In this document: piece after piece, positions 1-7,076 of the stretch | How positions within the stretch are numbered: position 1 is the first letter of the stretch | Layout: each line of letters opens with the position of its first letter | Assembly: GCA_019247495.1 (NCBI GenBank) | Contig: JAFAOU010000182.1 | Span: forward strand, 1-43,785 | Direction: 5' to 3' | Length of the DNA: 43,785 bases | Source: Acidobacteriota bacterium | Lineage (GTDB): Bacteria; Acidobacteriota; Thermoanaerobaculia; Gp7-AA8 | Program-made: the position numbers and the translations under genes | Notes under the pieces: generated by a model | Told to the model about the DNA's origin: nothing | Database searches by the model: none | Seen by the model: only the letters and a program-made list of their open reading frames with translations

Positions 1-139
1 ATCCCTCGGCTCGCGGATTTGCCTCCGGCTTCCTTCAGACCCCACCTCGCGGCGACGCCCTTGCCTTCAGCTAACGGTTCCTGACATCAAGGTCCGTAGA
101 GGACTTTCACCTCCAAGTGATCGCACATGTCGGGCACAC
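1..139 (-). mobile_element. Group II intron, 5' end (domain I start), truncated by window edge
   Basis: Read on the minus strand, the sequence from about position 139 leftwards starts GTGTGCCCGACATG, the form of a bacterial group II intron 5' end (GUGYG; GUGUGCCCGGCAUG in class C introns). It continues with hallmarks of domain I: GGAGGTGAAAGTCCTC, TTAGCTGAAGGCAAGGG, TCTGAAGGAAGC and GAGGCAAA. The catalytic RNA runs off the left edge, so the reverse transcriptase/maturase ORF (domain IV) and domains V/VI are not visible. The boundary could be 139 or 141 because GTGTG is repeated there. It lies directly after the intrinsic terminator of the bamA-skp operon, in the same orientation, which is the insertion habit of class C introns. 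Recognition rests on remembered consensus, not on an alignment. Confidence 0.8.
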
Positions 140-142
140 ACG

Positions 143-171
143 AAAAAAGCCTCCCGCGCGGGGAGGCTTTT
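143..171 (-). terminator. Rho-independent terminator after skp (bidirectional shape)
   Basis: A perfect 7-bp GC stem (149-155 with 161-167, loop GCGCG) is flanked by six A on its left and four T on its right. On the minus strand it reads stem-loop then TTTTTT, 21 bp after the skp stop codon. It should therefore end the bamA-skp transcript. The group II intron starts three bases after its T-run. Confidence 0.85.
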
Positions 172-191
172 CGTGATTGCTGGCGGTGAGG

Positions 192-737
192 TTACGGCTT
201 CTTGGCAGCCGCGGGCGAGGCCGAAGGGGTTTCGCTGAACTTCTTGATCACGGTGTCGGTAATGTCGATCGCGTCCGATGCGTAGACCAGACCCGATTCG
301 AACTTGTTGAAGATCGCCGCGAGGCCCATCTCTTTGCCCACTGCGTCGATGACCGGCTTGATCTTGTTCTCGAGGTCGAGCAGGGTCTTGTCGCGAGCCT
401 CGCCGACTTCGCGATCGGCATCCTGCGCGAAGCGCTGGGCGGCGATCTTTTTGTCGGAGAGCTGCTTGGCCATATCGGCCAGCTTGTCTTCGCTGAGCGA
501 CATCTTCTTGGTGTTGATGTCGTTGTCGAGTTTCGCGATTTCATCGTTCATGGCCTGAGCCTTGGCGATGCGCTCATCCTGCATCTTCTTCAGGCGCTCA
601 TACGCCGCCTTGCCCGGGGCCGAACTCATCAGAACCTTGTTGACGTCGACAACCGCGACGCGAGCCGGCGCAGCACTCTGCGCAAACATCGGCGCCGCGA
701 GTGCTGCTACCGCGAGCGAAATGAGTACCTTCTTCAT
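192..737 (-). CDS. skp: OmpH/Skp-family periplasmic chaperone
   Basis: This 181-residue protein has a clear signal peptide (MKKVLISLAVAALAAPMFAQ). Next comes a short beta segment (RVAVVDVNKVL) typical of OmpH. A long charged helical region of about residues 40-110, rich in K, D, E and Q, would form the coiled-coil tentacles. A C-terminal beta/alpha part and an Ala/Pro/Lys tail follow. Skp holds unfolded outer-membrane proteins in the periplasm and passes them to the Bam complex. The gene lies 54 bp downstream of bamA on the same strand and is followed by a terminator, so they form a bicistronic operon. TAAGGAG sits at good distance before the ATG. The symbol follows family membership; hlpA/ompH are synonyms. 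Confidence 0.9.
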   Translation of the reverse strand: MKKVLISLAVAALAAPMFAQSAAPARVAVVDVNKVLMSSAPGKAAYERLKKMQDERIAKAQAMNDEIAKLDNDINTKKMSLSEDKLADMAKQLSDKKIAAQRFAQDADREVGEARDKTLLDLENKIKPVIDAVGKEMGLAAIFNKFESGLVYASDAIDITDTVIKKFSETPSASPAAAKKP

Positions 738-791
738 GAAAATCTCCTTAAAAGATTGGGCCTTCTGGACACGGGCGTAATCGCCCGCTGT

Positions 792-3290
792 TTAGTAGGT
801 ATTCCCGATGGTGAAGTTGAACGTCTTGAACTTGTCGCCCGGCTTCGAAGCCGGGTTGATGGCGTAGATGAAGCGGATCGGAAACTGGAAGACCGGCAGG
901 AAAATGCGAAGCTCCGCGCCCGTCGAGTAACGCAGTTTGCGAGGATCAAGCTTGTCGTTGTAACCGTACGCCCAGCCACCGTCTGCGAAGAAAACGAGCC
1001 GCAGCGGATCGTTGATGCGGTAGATGTACTCGGAGTTGAAGAACACCTGTTTGTAGCCGCCGGCAATCTGCTCGACGCCGCCAAACTTTTCGGTCGGACC
1101 GAGCGTTCCGTACTCGAATCCGCGCACTGAATACTCGCCGCCGACGAAGAAGCGTTGCCCTTTGGGCACGCAGAGTTTGCTGTTCTGATCGACGTAGTCG
1201 TCATAGGTCAACGCGCAACCTTTGCCGTAGTCGAGCGGGCGAAGGTAGCCGAGGTCGACGTTGAGGCTGAAGGACGACTTGCGCGACAACTTGAAGAACT
1301 TCGTCGCCGCGAACGTCGGCCGAATCGCGTGAATCGTTCCACCGAGCGGACCGCCGGAGAACGTCAAACCCGCGCTGACGCGGCCGCCGCGCGTCGTATC
1401 GAACGGATTGTCGCGCGAGTCGAATGAGTACGAGGGCCCGATCGACGACGAGGTGTAGGTCAGATCGGAGATGTCGGAGATCGGGACGTTGCCGTTGACG
1501 TCCGGCAACACGTTCGACTCTTCATGCGTCCGGACGTGCTCAAGGCCGTAGACGAGGGAGAGGCTGTCGAAGCGGTGCAGGCGGTATCCGTACGCGACCG
1601 ATCCACCTCTGCTGCGTTCCTGGTAGCCGACCGAGAGAGGAAAGTCCGTATTGCGGTTGAAGAGCGACACGCCAAAGCTGTTCGGCGTATCCATGAACCA
1701 GGGATCGGCGTACGAAAGTGAATAGAAGTTCTGCCGGTTGCCGCGCTGGAAGCTGAGACCGAGGTTCTCGCCTTCGCCGAGGAAGTTGCGCGTCGAGAAC
1801 TGCGTCTGCACGAAGAAGCCGGTGCCCTCGGAGTAGCCGCCGCCGAACTGCACGTCGTTCTTCCCTTCCTCGGTGCCCTTCACGGTCACATCGACCGACT
1901 TCTTCTCCTGGTTCACCTTGAAGTCCGGGTTGTCGTTGACCTTGAAGTAGCCGAGCTGGCCGAGCTTGTAAATCGACTGCTTGAAGGTCTCCATGTCCAT
2001 GATCTCCCCCTCTTCGAGGAAGATTTCGCGGCGGAGAACTTTGTCTTTCGTTGTCGTGTTGCCCTGGAACTCCAGCCGGCCGAGGCGGAACTGCTCGCCT
2101 TCGAAGACCGCGAAATGCACGTCGACGATGTTGTTGTCGCGCTCGACGTACTCGGGATTGATGTACGAGTAGATGAAGCCGCGCATGCGGTACAACTCAT
2201 CGAGCGCGTCGACGCGGTCCTGAATCGGCTTGCGGCGAATGACGTCGCCCTTCTTGACCGGAAAGTTGCCGGTGAACGCCTCAGGCTTGAAGACGGTCGT
2301 ACCGGTCACGGTGACGTCGCCGAGGCGATGGATCGTTCCTTCTTTGATCGGGATCGTGATCCGCACCCGAGGTTTTTTCGCGGTTCCGATCGTCGTCAGC
2401 TGCGGCTCGCCGAACGCCACGTTCGTGTAGCCGTAGTCCTGGTAGTAGTTCTTGACGTGCTCGAGATCCTCATCGAGCTTCGACGGAATGTAGAGGTTCT
2501 TCTTGCGAATCCAGGTAACGATGTTGTTCTCTTTCACTTCCTTCATCTGCTTTTTCAGACGGCGGGAAGAGAAGTGCTCGTTGCCGGTGAAGACGATGCG
2601 CGCGACGGTCGCTTTGATGCCTTCGCTGACGTTGAAGACGATCTTCTTGTCGCTACCGCCCATGTCTTCCAGGGTGGTGTCGACGGTGACGCCTTCGAAC
2701 CCGCCCTCGGAGTAGGCCTTCTTGATCGATTCGGCAGCCCGGCGGACGAGGGTCTGCTCGAGGGTGTTGCCCACGTGCAGGTCGATCTTGTCCTTATCGA
2801 GTTGCTCGGTGATCTTGGCGGCATTCAGCTCTTTGTTGCCGCGATACTCGACGGCGCCAATGCGTGGCCGCTCCTTGACCACCGCACGCACGATGACGCC
2901 GCCGCTCGGGGCGTTGTCGGTTTCGATGCGGATGTCGTCGAAGAGGCCGGTCTGCCAGAGGTTGAGGAAGTTGCGCTGCAGCGCGGCGGCATCGTAGGGC
3001 TCGCCGGGATTCACGCCGAGGTAGACGCGAATCGTGTCGCTGGCAACGCTGACGTTGCCGACCGCCTCGAAGCGCTCGATGCGCTGTCCGGCCGCGGGCG
3101 TCCCCGGCAGCGCGGTGGCAGGGGCGGGAGTCGCCGACGGCTCGGAGGTGATCGTTCCCGAGTCGGGCCGGTCGATGATCGTGCCGGCTTTCGGTTTGGG
3201 GGGCGGCTGCGGCGCCGGTTGTGCGGTCTGCGCGAGTGCGCTCCCGGCAACGAGGACGGCCGCTAGGCAGAGCGAAAAAGTTCGATTCAT
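792..3290 (-). CDS. bamA: Outer-membrane protein assembly factor BamA
   Basis: BamA (832 residues) is the central insertase of the Bam complex and folds beta-barrel proteins into the outer membrane. A signal peptide (about 1-20) is followed by a Pro-rich linker to about residue 65. Five POTRA-like repeats run to about residue 470, recognisable by VGN, YRGN, FTGN, VTGT and FQGN at the start of their units. The Omp85 barrel fills the rest, with the conserved VRGF lid-lock motif in EYSVRGFEYGTLGP. The chain ends in FNFTIGNTY, with a terminal aromatic residue as expected of a beta-signal. The start codon has no obvious Shine-Dalgarno sequence. It is upstream of skp in one operon. Length fits the family (about 800). 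Confidence 0.95.
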   Translation of the reverse strand: MNRTFSLCLAAVLVAGSALAQTAQPAPQPPPKPKAGTIIDRPDSGTITSEPSATPAPATALPGTPAAGQRIERFEAVGNVSVASDTIRVYLGVNPGEPYDAAALQRNFLNLWQTGLFDDIRIETDNAPSGGVIVRAVVKERPRIGAVEYRGNKELNAAKITEQLDKDKIDLHVGNTLEQTLVRRAAESIKKAYSEGGFEGVTVDTTLEDMGGSDKKIVFNVSEGIKATVARIVFTGNEHFSSRRLKKQMKEVKENNIVTWIRKKNLYIPSKLDEDLEHVKNYYQDYGYTNVAFGEPQLTTIGTAKKPRVRITIPIKEGTIHRLGDVTVTGTTVFKPEAFTGNFPVKKGDVIRRKPIQDRVDALDELYRMRGFIYSYINPEYVERDNNIVDVHFAVFEGEQFRLGRLEFQGNTTTKDKVLRREIFLEEGEIMDMETFKQSIYKLGQLGYFKVNDNPDFKVNQEKKSVDVTVKGTEEGKNDVQFGGGYSEGTGFFVQTQFSTRNFLGEGENLGLSFQRGNRQNFYSLSYADPWFMDTPNSFGVSLFNRNTDFPLSVGYQERSRGGSVAYGYRLHRFDSLSLVYGLEHVRTHEESNVLPDVNGNVPISDISDLTYTSSSIGPSYSFDSRDNPFDTTRGGRVSAGLTFSGGPLGGTIHAIRPTFAATKFFKLSRKSSFSLNVDLGYLRPLDYGKGCALTYDDYVDQNSKLCVPKGQRFFVGGEYSVRGFEYGTLGPTEKFGGVEQIAGGYKQVFFNSEYIYRINDPLRLVFFADGGWAYGYNDKLDPRKLRYSTGAELRIFLPVFQFPIRFIYAINPASKPGDKFKTFNFTIGNTY

Positions 3291-3426
3291 AGTTTGTCTG
3301 GTGAGGCGGTGACGGACCGAAGCTCAGTCGGACACGTTCCGGAGCATTTGCAGCCTGTCGACCTATTGACGTGCGAACCCGGACACAGGTCACGCGGGCG
3401 CCCACAACAGACCAAAGCGGCGGCGC

Positions 3427-3435
3427 ATTCTAGCA
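3427..3435 (-). promoter_or_regulatory. Possible extended -10 promoter for bamA-skp
   Basis: On the minus strand this reads TTGCTAGAAT, an extended -10 element (TGn followed by TAGAAT) about 140 bases upstream of the bamA start codon. No good -35 hexamer lies at 17-18 bp, which extended -10 promoters can do without. It would give a leader of about 130 nt. Assigned by pattern only. Confidence 0.35.
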
Positions 3436-3455
3436 AAGTGCTCTCAGGCGGTCTG

Positions 3456-3602
3456 GCGGAGTGCGGGCGTCCTCGCCTGCATCCGGCGTGGCGTCTCGCC
3501 CGACGGGGGTTTCCCGAGTCATTGCACGTTCCGCGATTGAATCCCGGAAACCACCGTCGGGCGTGACGCCCGCCGGATGCAGACGAGACGTCCGCACTCC
3601 GC
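3456..3602. repeat. Long imperfect inverted repeat between bamA and the tautomerase gene
   Basis: Two arms of about 61 bp (3456-3516 and 3542-3602) are imperfect reverse complements. Both arms read GCGGAGTGCGG at the outer end and share CTGCATCCGGCG and CGCCCGACGG further in. They are separated by a 25-bp centre. The right arm ends two bases from the stop codon of the minus-strand tautomerase gene, so the hairpin would form at its mRNA 3' end. The 313-bp gap between the genes holds this repeat and the possible bamA promoter, and I see no gene in it. Confidence 0.75.
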
Positions 3603-3603
3603 T

Positions 3604-3981
3604 TCACGCGTACGTGGCCCGGCCGCCGCCGAACGACCAGTTCTCCTTCGTCACCTCGATCAGCGAGATCAGAACGTCGTCCGGCCTCACTCCGGCTTTC
3701 TCCAGCCGCGAGGCGATTCCGGCATAAAGCGCTTTCTTGATCTCGACCGTCCGCCCCGTGTTGAGCGTGATCTCGATGATGATGAGGTTCTCGGAACGGG
3801 CCACACCACCGTACGATGGGTCTGCAACGATCTCGTGACGTTCGAGACGATTGAGAATGTGGAAGCGATCGTCCGCCGGAACGTTCGCGTGCGCGACGAG
3901 CGCGTCGTGAACGCCGTCGGAGATTGCACGAAGCTCCTGAACGGATTTGCTTTTCGGCGCGTAAATCTTCACCAGCGGCAT
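3604..3981 (-). CDS. Tautomerase_2 family protein (4-oxalocrotonate tautomerase-like)
   Basis: This 125-residue protein begins MPLVKI. In the tautomerase superfamily Pro2 becomes the N-terminal catalytic base after Met removal, which makes this start codon firm. The middle and end (PADDRFHIL, DPSYGG, ITLNTGRTVEIKKALY, KENWSFGGG) match the longer Tautomerase_2 subfamily rather than the 62-residue 4-OT. Members isomerise keto-enol substrates; the natural substrate here is unknown. Its start codon shares the CATG at 3979-3982 with the divergent metallophosphoesterase gene. No Shine-Dalgarno sequence is visible. A long inverted repeat follows the stop codon. Confidence 0.85.
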   Translation of the reverse strand: MPLVKIYAPKSKSVQELRAISDGVHDALVAHANVPADDRFHILNRLERHEIVADPSYGGVARSENLIIIEITLNTGRTVEIKKALYAGIASRLEKAGVRPDDVLISLIEVTKENWSFGGGRATYA

Positions 3982-4846
3982 GATCGCGACAGTCTATCTG
4001 CTTCTCGCGACGCTCACCCTCGGCGCGCCGATTCCGCACGTGCCGCTCGCGCCGCACGCGGTCACGCTGCGCATCGCAGTCGTCGGCGACACTGGAGAAG
4101 GGTCGGACCGCGTCGCCAACGGCATCGCGAAACTCCACGCACGCACGCCGCTCGACGCGGTCATCATCACCGGCGATGCGTTCTATCCATGCGGTCCGTC
4201 GTCCGCGGCCGATCCGCAATGGAACCGCGTCCGCGCACTCAGCCGCATCGGCGTACCGATCTTCCCTGTCCTCGGCAATCACGATTTCTGCGGCAAGTCG
4301 CAGCCGTCTGCGCAGATCGGCGCGACCGTCGTACCGCACTGGCAGTTCCCGGCGCGCCAGTACGTCATCGATTCAAACCTCACCGAACTGCTGATGCTCG
4401 ACACGACACCGTACGCCACGGCTCGCAACGACGACGCTGCCGATGCGTTGCGTCAGTCCTTCGCCGGAAAGAAAACGACGCCGTGGCGCATCGCCGCCGG
4501 TCATCATCCGATCGTCTCGTCGGGCTATCACGGCCACTTCCCGCGCGATCAGCACGTGCGCATGGTCACGCTTGATCCGCTGATGCGCCACGCGAATGTC
4601 GACCTCTACATCTGCGGTCACGACCATCACCTCGAGTTGATCGACGCCAATCCCAGGCTTCTCATCAGCGGCGCCGGCTCCGATCCCGTCCCGCCGCTCG
4701 TCCCGCACAAGCACACGCTTTACCCGTCCGAAGCCAGCGCGCGACTCGGCTTCGCCACCGTCGAACTGGACGCCCTTTCGATGACCATCCGCTTCTTCGA
4801 CGGCGACGGCAAGGCGATCAGCAAACCGTTCGTCTTCAAGCGCTAG
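3980..4846 (+). CDS. Secreted metallophosphoesterase, purple acid phosphatase-like
   Basis: The protein has 288 residues. An N-terminal hydrophobic stretch (MIATVYLLLATLTLGAP) looks like a signal peptide, though it lacks basic residues. The calcineurin-like metal-binding motifs are present in order: GDTG, GDAFY, GNHD, GHHP and GHDHH. The FYPCG spacing and the GHDHHLE ending resemble tartrate-resistant (purple) acid phosphatases. It probably hydrolyses phosphomonoesters outside the cytoplasm with a dinuclear metal centre. The ATG overlaps the divergent tautomerase ATG by two bases and has no Shine-Dalgarno sequence. A later start would remove the signal peptide. The 99-bp stretch that follows carries the leader of the helicase gene. 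Confidence 0.85.
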   Translation: MIATVYLLLATLTLGAPIPHVPLAPHAVTLRIAVVGDTGEGSDRVANGIAKLHARTPLDAVIITGDAFYPCGPSSAADPQWNRVRALSRIGVPIFPVLGNHDFCGKSQPSAQIGATVVPHWQFPARQYVIDSNLTELLMLDTTPYATARNDDAADALRQSFAGKKTTPWRIAAGHHPIVSSGYHGHFPRDQHVRMVTLDPLMRHANVDLYICGHDHHLELIDANPRLLISGAGSDPVPPLVPHKHTLYPSEASARLGFATVELDALSMTIRFFDGDGKAISKPFVFKR

Positions 4847-4904
4847 GGCAATTTTTTCCACCCTCGGGGAGTTGGATCGCACACTGCTTCACCTCTGTCC
4901 GAGC

Positions 4905-4929
4905 GTCAGAGCTGAACAAATACTCTGAC
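4905..4929 (+). promoter_or_regulatory. Leader hairpin abutting the helicase ribosome binding site
   Basis: GTCAGAG (4905-4911) and CTCTGAC (4923-4929) form a perfect 7-bp stem with an 11-nt loop. The putative Shine-Dalgarno AGGAA starts at the very next base. Such a hairpin could modulate ribosome access on the mRNA of an RNA helicase, but no regulatory role is shown. Confidence 0.4.
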
Positions 4930-4945
4930 AGGAACGGACACACCA

Positions 4946-6286
4946 ATGCCTTTTGAAGCACTCGGGCTCGACCCGAAAATCGCCAAAGCCGTGCGCGAAG
5001 CCGGCTACACGGAACCTACCCCAATCCAAACCAAAGCGATCCCGCTCGTGCTGCGCGGAAGCGACGTCATCGGAATCGCCCAGACCGGCACCGGCAAGAC
5101 GGCCGCGTTCGTGCTGCCGATTCTGCAGCGCCTTTCGGCCCGCGGCTCGGCCACGAATCGCCGCTGCATGCGCGCCCTCGTCATCGCCCCGACGCGCGAG
5201 CTGGTCGTCCAGATCGAAGAGAACGTCCGCAAGTACGCGCGCCATCTTCACCTTCGTATCGCTACCGTTTACGGCGGCGTCGGCGAACGGCCGCAGATCC
5301 AGGCCCTCCGCGCCGGGACTGAAATCGTCATCGCCACGCCGGGACGCCTCATCGACCTCATGGATCAGGGCCACGTCGATTTCTCCGGCCTCGAAGTCGC
5401 CGTCCTCGACGAAGCCGACCGCATGCTGGACATGGGCTTCCTACCCGCCATGCGCCGCATCGTCAAAGCGCTGCCGAAACAGCGGCAGACGATGATGTTT
5501 TCGGCCACGCTTTCGAAAGAGATCGAGACGCTGACAAACGAGTTTCTCTCCAATGCAGAAACTGTCCAGATCGGCCGCCGCGCCAATCCCGCCGAACTGG
5601 TCACGCAGTTTGTCTACGAGACAACGAAAGAAGCGAAGCTGCCGCTGCTGCTTCATCTCCTCCGCGACGAGACACTCGACTCCGTCCTCGTCTTCTCGCG
5701 CACCAAACATGGCGCCGACAAGATTGCGCGCAAGCTCGCGTCGTCCGGCATCAACACCGCCACGCTGCATTCGAACCGCAGCCAGAGCCAGCGCATCGCC
5801 GCGCTGAAAGCGTTCAAGGCCGGAACGGTGCGCGTGCTCGTCGCGACCGACATCGCCGCACGCGGTATCGACGTCGAAGGCATCTCGCACGTCGTCAATT
5901 ACGATTTCCCGCCGCAGCCTGAGGATTACGTTCATCGCATCGGCCGCACCGGCCGCGCAAAGGCGGTCGGCGACGCCATCAGCTTCGTCACGCCCGACGA
6001 CCGCGGCAATCTGCGCGACCTGGAGCGATTCATCTCCCGCGGCATTCCTCGCAAGGTCGCCGAGGGTTTCGACGCGAGTGCATACAAAGCCGTCGCGGCA
6101 CCGTTGACATCGTGGCGGCCATCCCGCCCGCAAGTGCGTAACTCCGCGCCGCGTCCGCCGCGTCCGAGCTCGTATGGCAGTTCGCGTCCGGCATCCCCGT
6201 CCCAATCCCGCCCCTCCAGCGGCAACGGACGAACCGCCGTCAATTCGCGTCCGCAATTCTCCGATCGCGGACGCCGCAGGCCGTAG
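4946..6286 (+). CDS. rhlE: DEAD-box ATP-dependent RNA helicase (RhlE type)
   Basis: The 446-residue protein carries the full DEAD-box set: Q motif (GYTEPTPIQ), Walker A AQTGTGKT, PTRELV, TPGR, DEAD in VLDEADRMLDMGF, SAT, then the second RecA domain with VLVFSRTKHGAD, ATDIAARGID and HRIGRTGR. A basic, low-complexity C-terminal tail of about 65 residues, rich in R, P and S, fits RNA-binding tails of RhlE-like helicases. It unwinds structured RNA, for example in ribosome assembly or at low temperature. AGGAA precedes the ATG with an adjacent hairpin. The subfamily is assigned from motif style only. Confidence 0.9.
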   Translation: MPFEALGLDPKIAKAVREAGYTEPTPIQTKAIPLVLRGSDVIGIAQTGTGKTAAFVLPILQRLSARGSATNRRCMRALVIAPTRELVVQIEENVRKYARHLHLRIATVYGGVGERPQIQALRAGTEIVIATPGRLIDLMDQGHVDFSGLEVAVLDEADRMLDMGFLPAMRRIVKALPKQRQTMMFSATLSKEIETLTNEFLSNAETVQIGRRANPAELVTQFVYETTKEAKLPLLLHLLRDETLDSVLVFSRTKHGADKIARKLASSGINTATLHSNRSQSQRIAALKAFKAGTVRVLVATDIAARGIDVEGISHVVNYDFPPQPEDYVHRIGRTGRAKAVGDAISFVTPDDRGNLRDLERFISRGIPRKVAEGFDASAYKAVAAPLTSWRPSRPQVRNSAPRPPRPSSYGSSRPASPSQSRPSSGNGRTAVNSRPQFSDRGRRRP

Positions 6287-6334
6287 CCCTCGCGTAGTAG
6301 GATTCGCGCCGAGACTAACCGAGGAGGAATGCTC

Positions 6335-7048
6335 TTGAAGAACGTCATCTACGCGCTGCTTGCCGTTGCCGTTGCCTCGTGCACGCCGTCAAGCACGGGA
6401 AACAACGAGACGACCACCGCACAGACCGAGACCACCATGACAACCAGCAGCGCGACCACGACCGAGGCCACCGTACCGCCGGCCACGACGTCCAGCGCCG
6501 CGGCAGAGGAGAACAGACCGATGAGCCAGTACCAGAACAAAGTCGCCGAACTGCACACCAGCGCAGGCGAAATCGATATCCGTTTCTTTCCCGACGTTGC
6601 CCCGAACCACGTGAAGAACTTTATCGACCTGGCCGAGAAGGGCGTTTACAACGGCACGAAGTTCCACCGTGTCATCCCCGGCTTCATGATCCAGGGCGGC
6701 GATCCGAACACCGTCTCGGGCTCGCCTTCCACCTGGGGCACGGGCGGTTCGGGCAAGAACGTGGCCGCAGAGTTCAACTCGGTCAAGCACAAGCGCGGCA
6801 TCGTATCGATGGCGCGTTCCAGCGATCCGAACAGCGCCTCGTCGCAGTTCTTCATCATGGTCGCCGACTACCCGTCGCTCGACGGCCAGTACAGCGTCTT
6901 CGGCCAGGTCACGAAGGGGATGGACGTCGCCGACAAGATCGTCGGCGCGGAGACCGGACCGCAGGACCGACCGAAAAATCCGACCAGCATAGACAAGATC
7001 GTGATCCGCGACGCCAAGCCCGAGGAGCAGGGACCGGCGCCGAAATAG
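6335..7048 (+). CDS. Cyclophilin-type peptidyl-prolyl isomerase, predicted lipoprotein
   Basis: The cyclophilin core is unmistakable: KFHRVIPGFMIQGGDP, SSQFFI and FGQV hold the active-site residues. From the TTG at 6335 the N-terminus reads MKNVIYALLAVAVASC, a lipoprotein signal with VASC as lipobox. A Thr/Ser/Ala-rich linker of about 45 residues follows, so the enzyme would be anchored to a membrane and act in the periplasm. I chose TTG 6335 because AGGAGG (6322-6327) is 7 bases upstream. The ATG at 6329 has only one base of spacing. The resulting protein has 237 residues. Confidence 0.88.
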   Translation: MKNVIYALLAVAVASCTPSSTGNNETTTAQTETTMTTSSATTTEATVPPATTSSAAAEENRPMSQYQNKVAELHTSAGEIDIRFFPDVAPNHVKNFIDLAEKGVYNGTKFHRVIPGFMIQGGDPNTVSGSPSTWGTGGSGKNVAAEFNSVKHKRGIVSMARSSDPNSASSQFFIMVADYPSLDGQYSVFGQVTKGMDVADKIVGAETGPQDRPKNPTSIDKIVIRDAKPEEQGPAPK

Positions 7049-7076
7049 CCCCCGGTTCTTGCAACTGCGGTAGCCG

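Noticed and set aside
177..1130. Long plus-strand reading frames opposite bamA-skp (also 2115-3266)
   Set aside because: They are antisense shadows in a GC-rich genome, with Arg/Val/Asp/Leu-rich translations and no recognisable domain; the minus-strand genes are certain.
3294..3566. Plus-strand frame in the bamA-tautomerase gap
   Set aside because: It covers the inverted repeat and the presumed bamA leader, and its translation resembles nothing.
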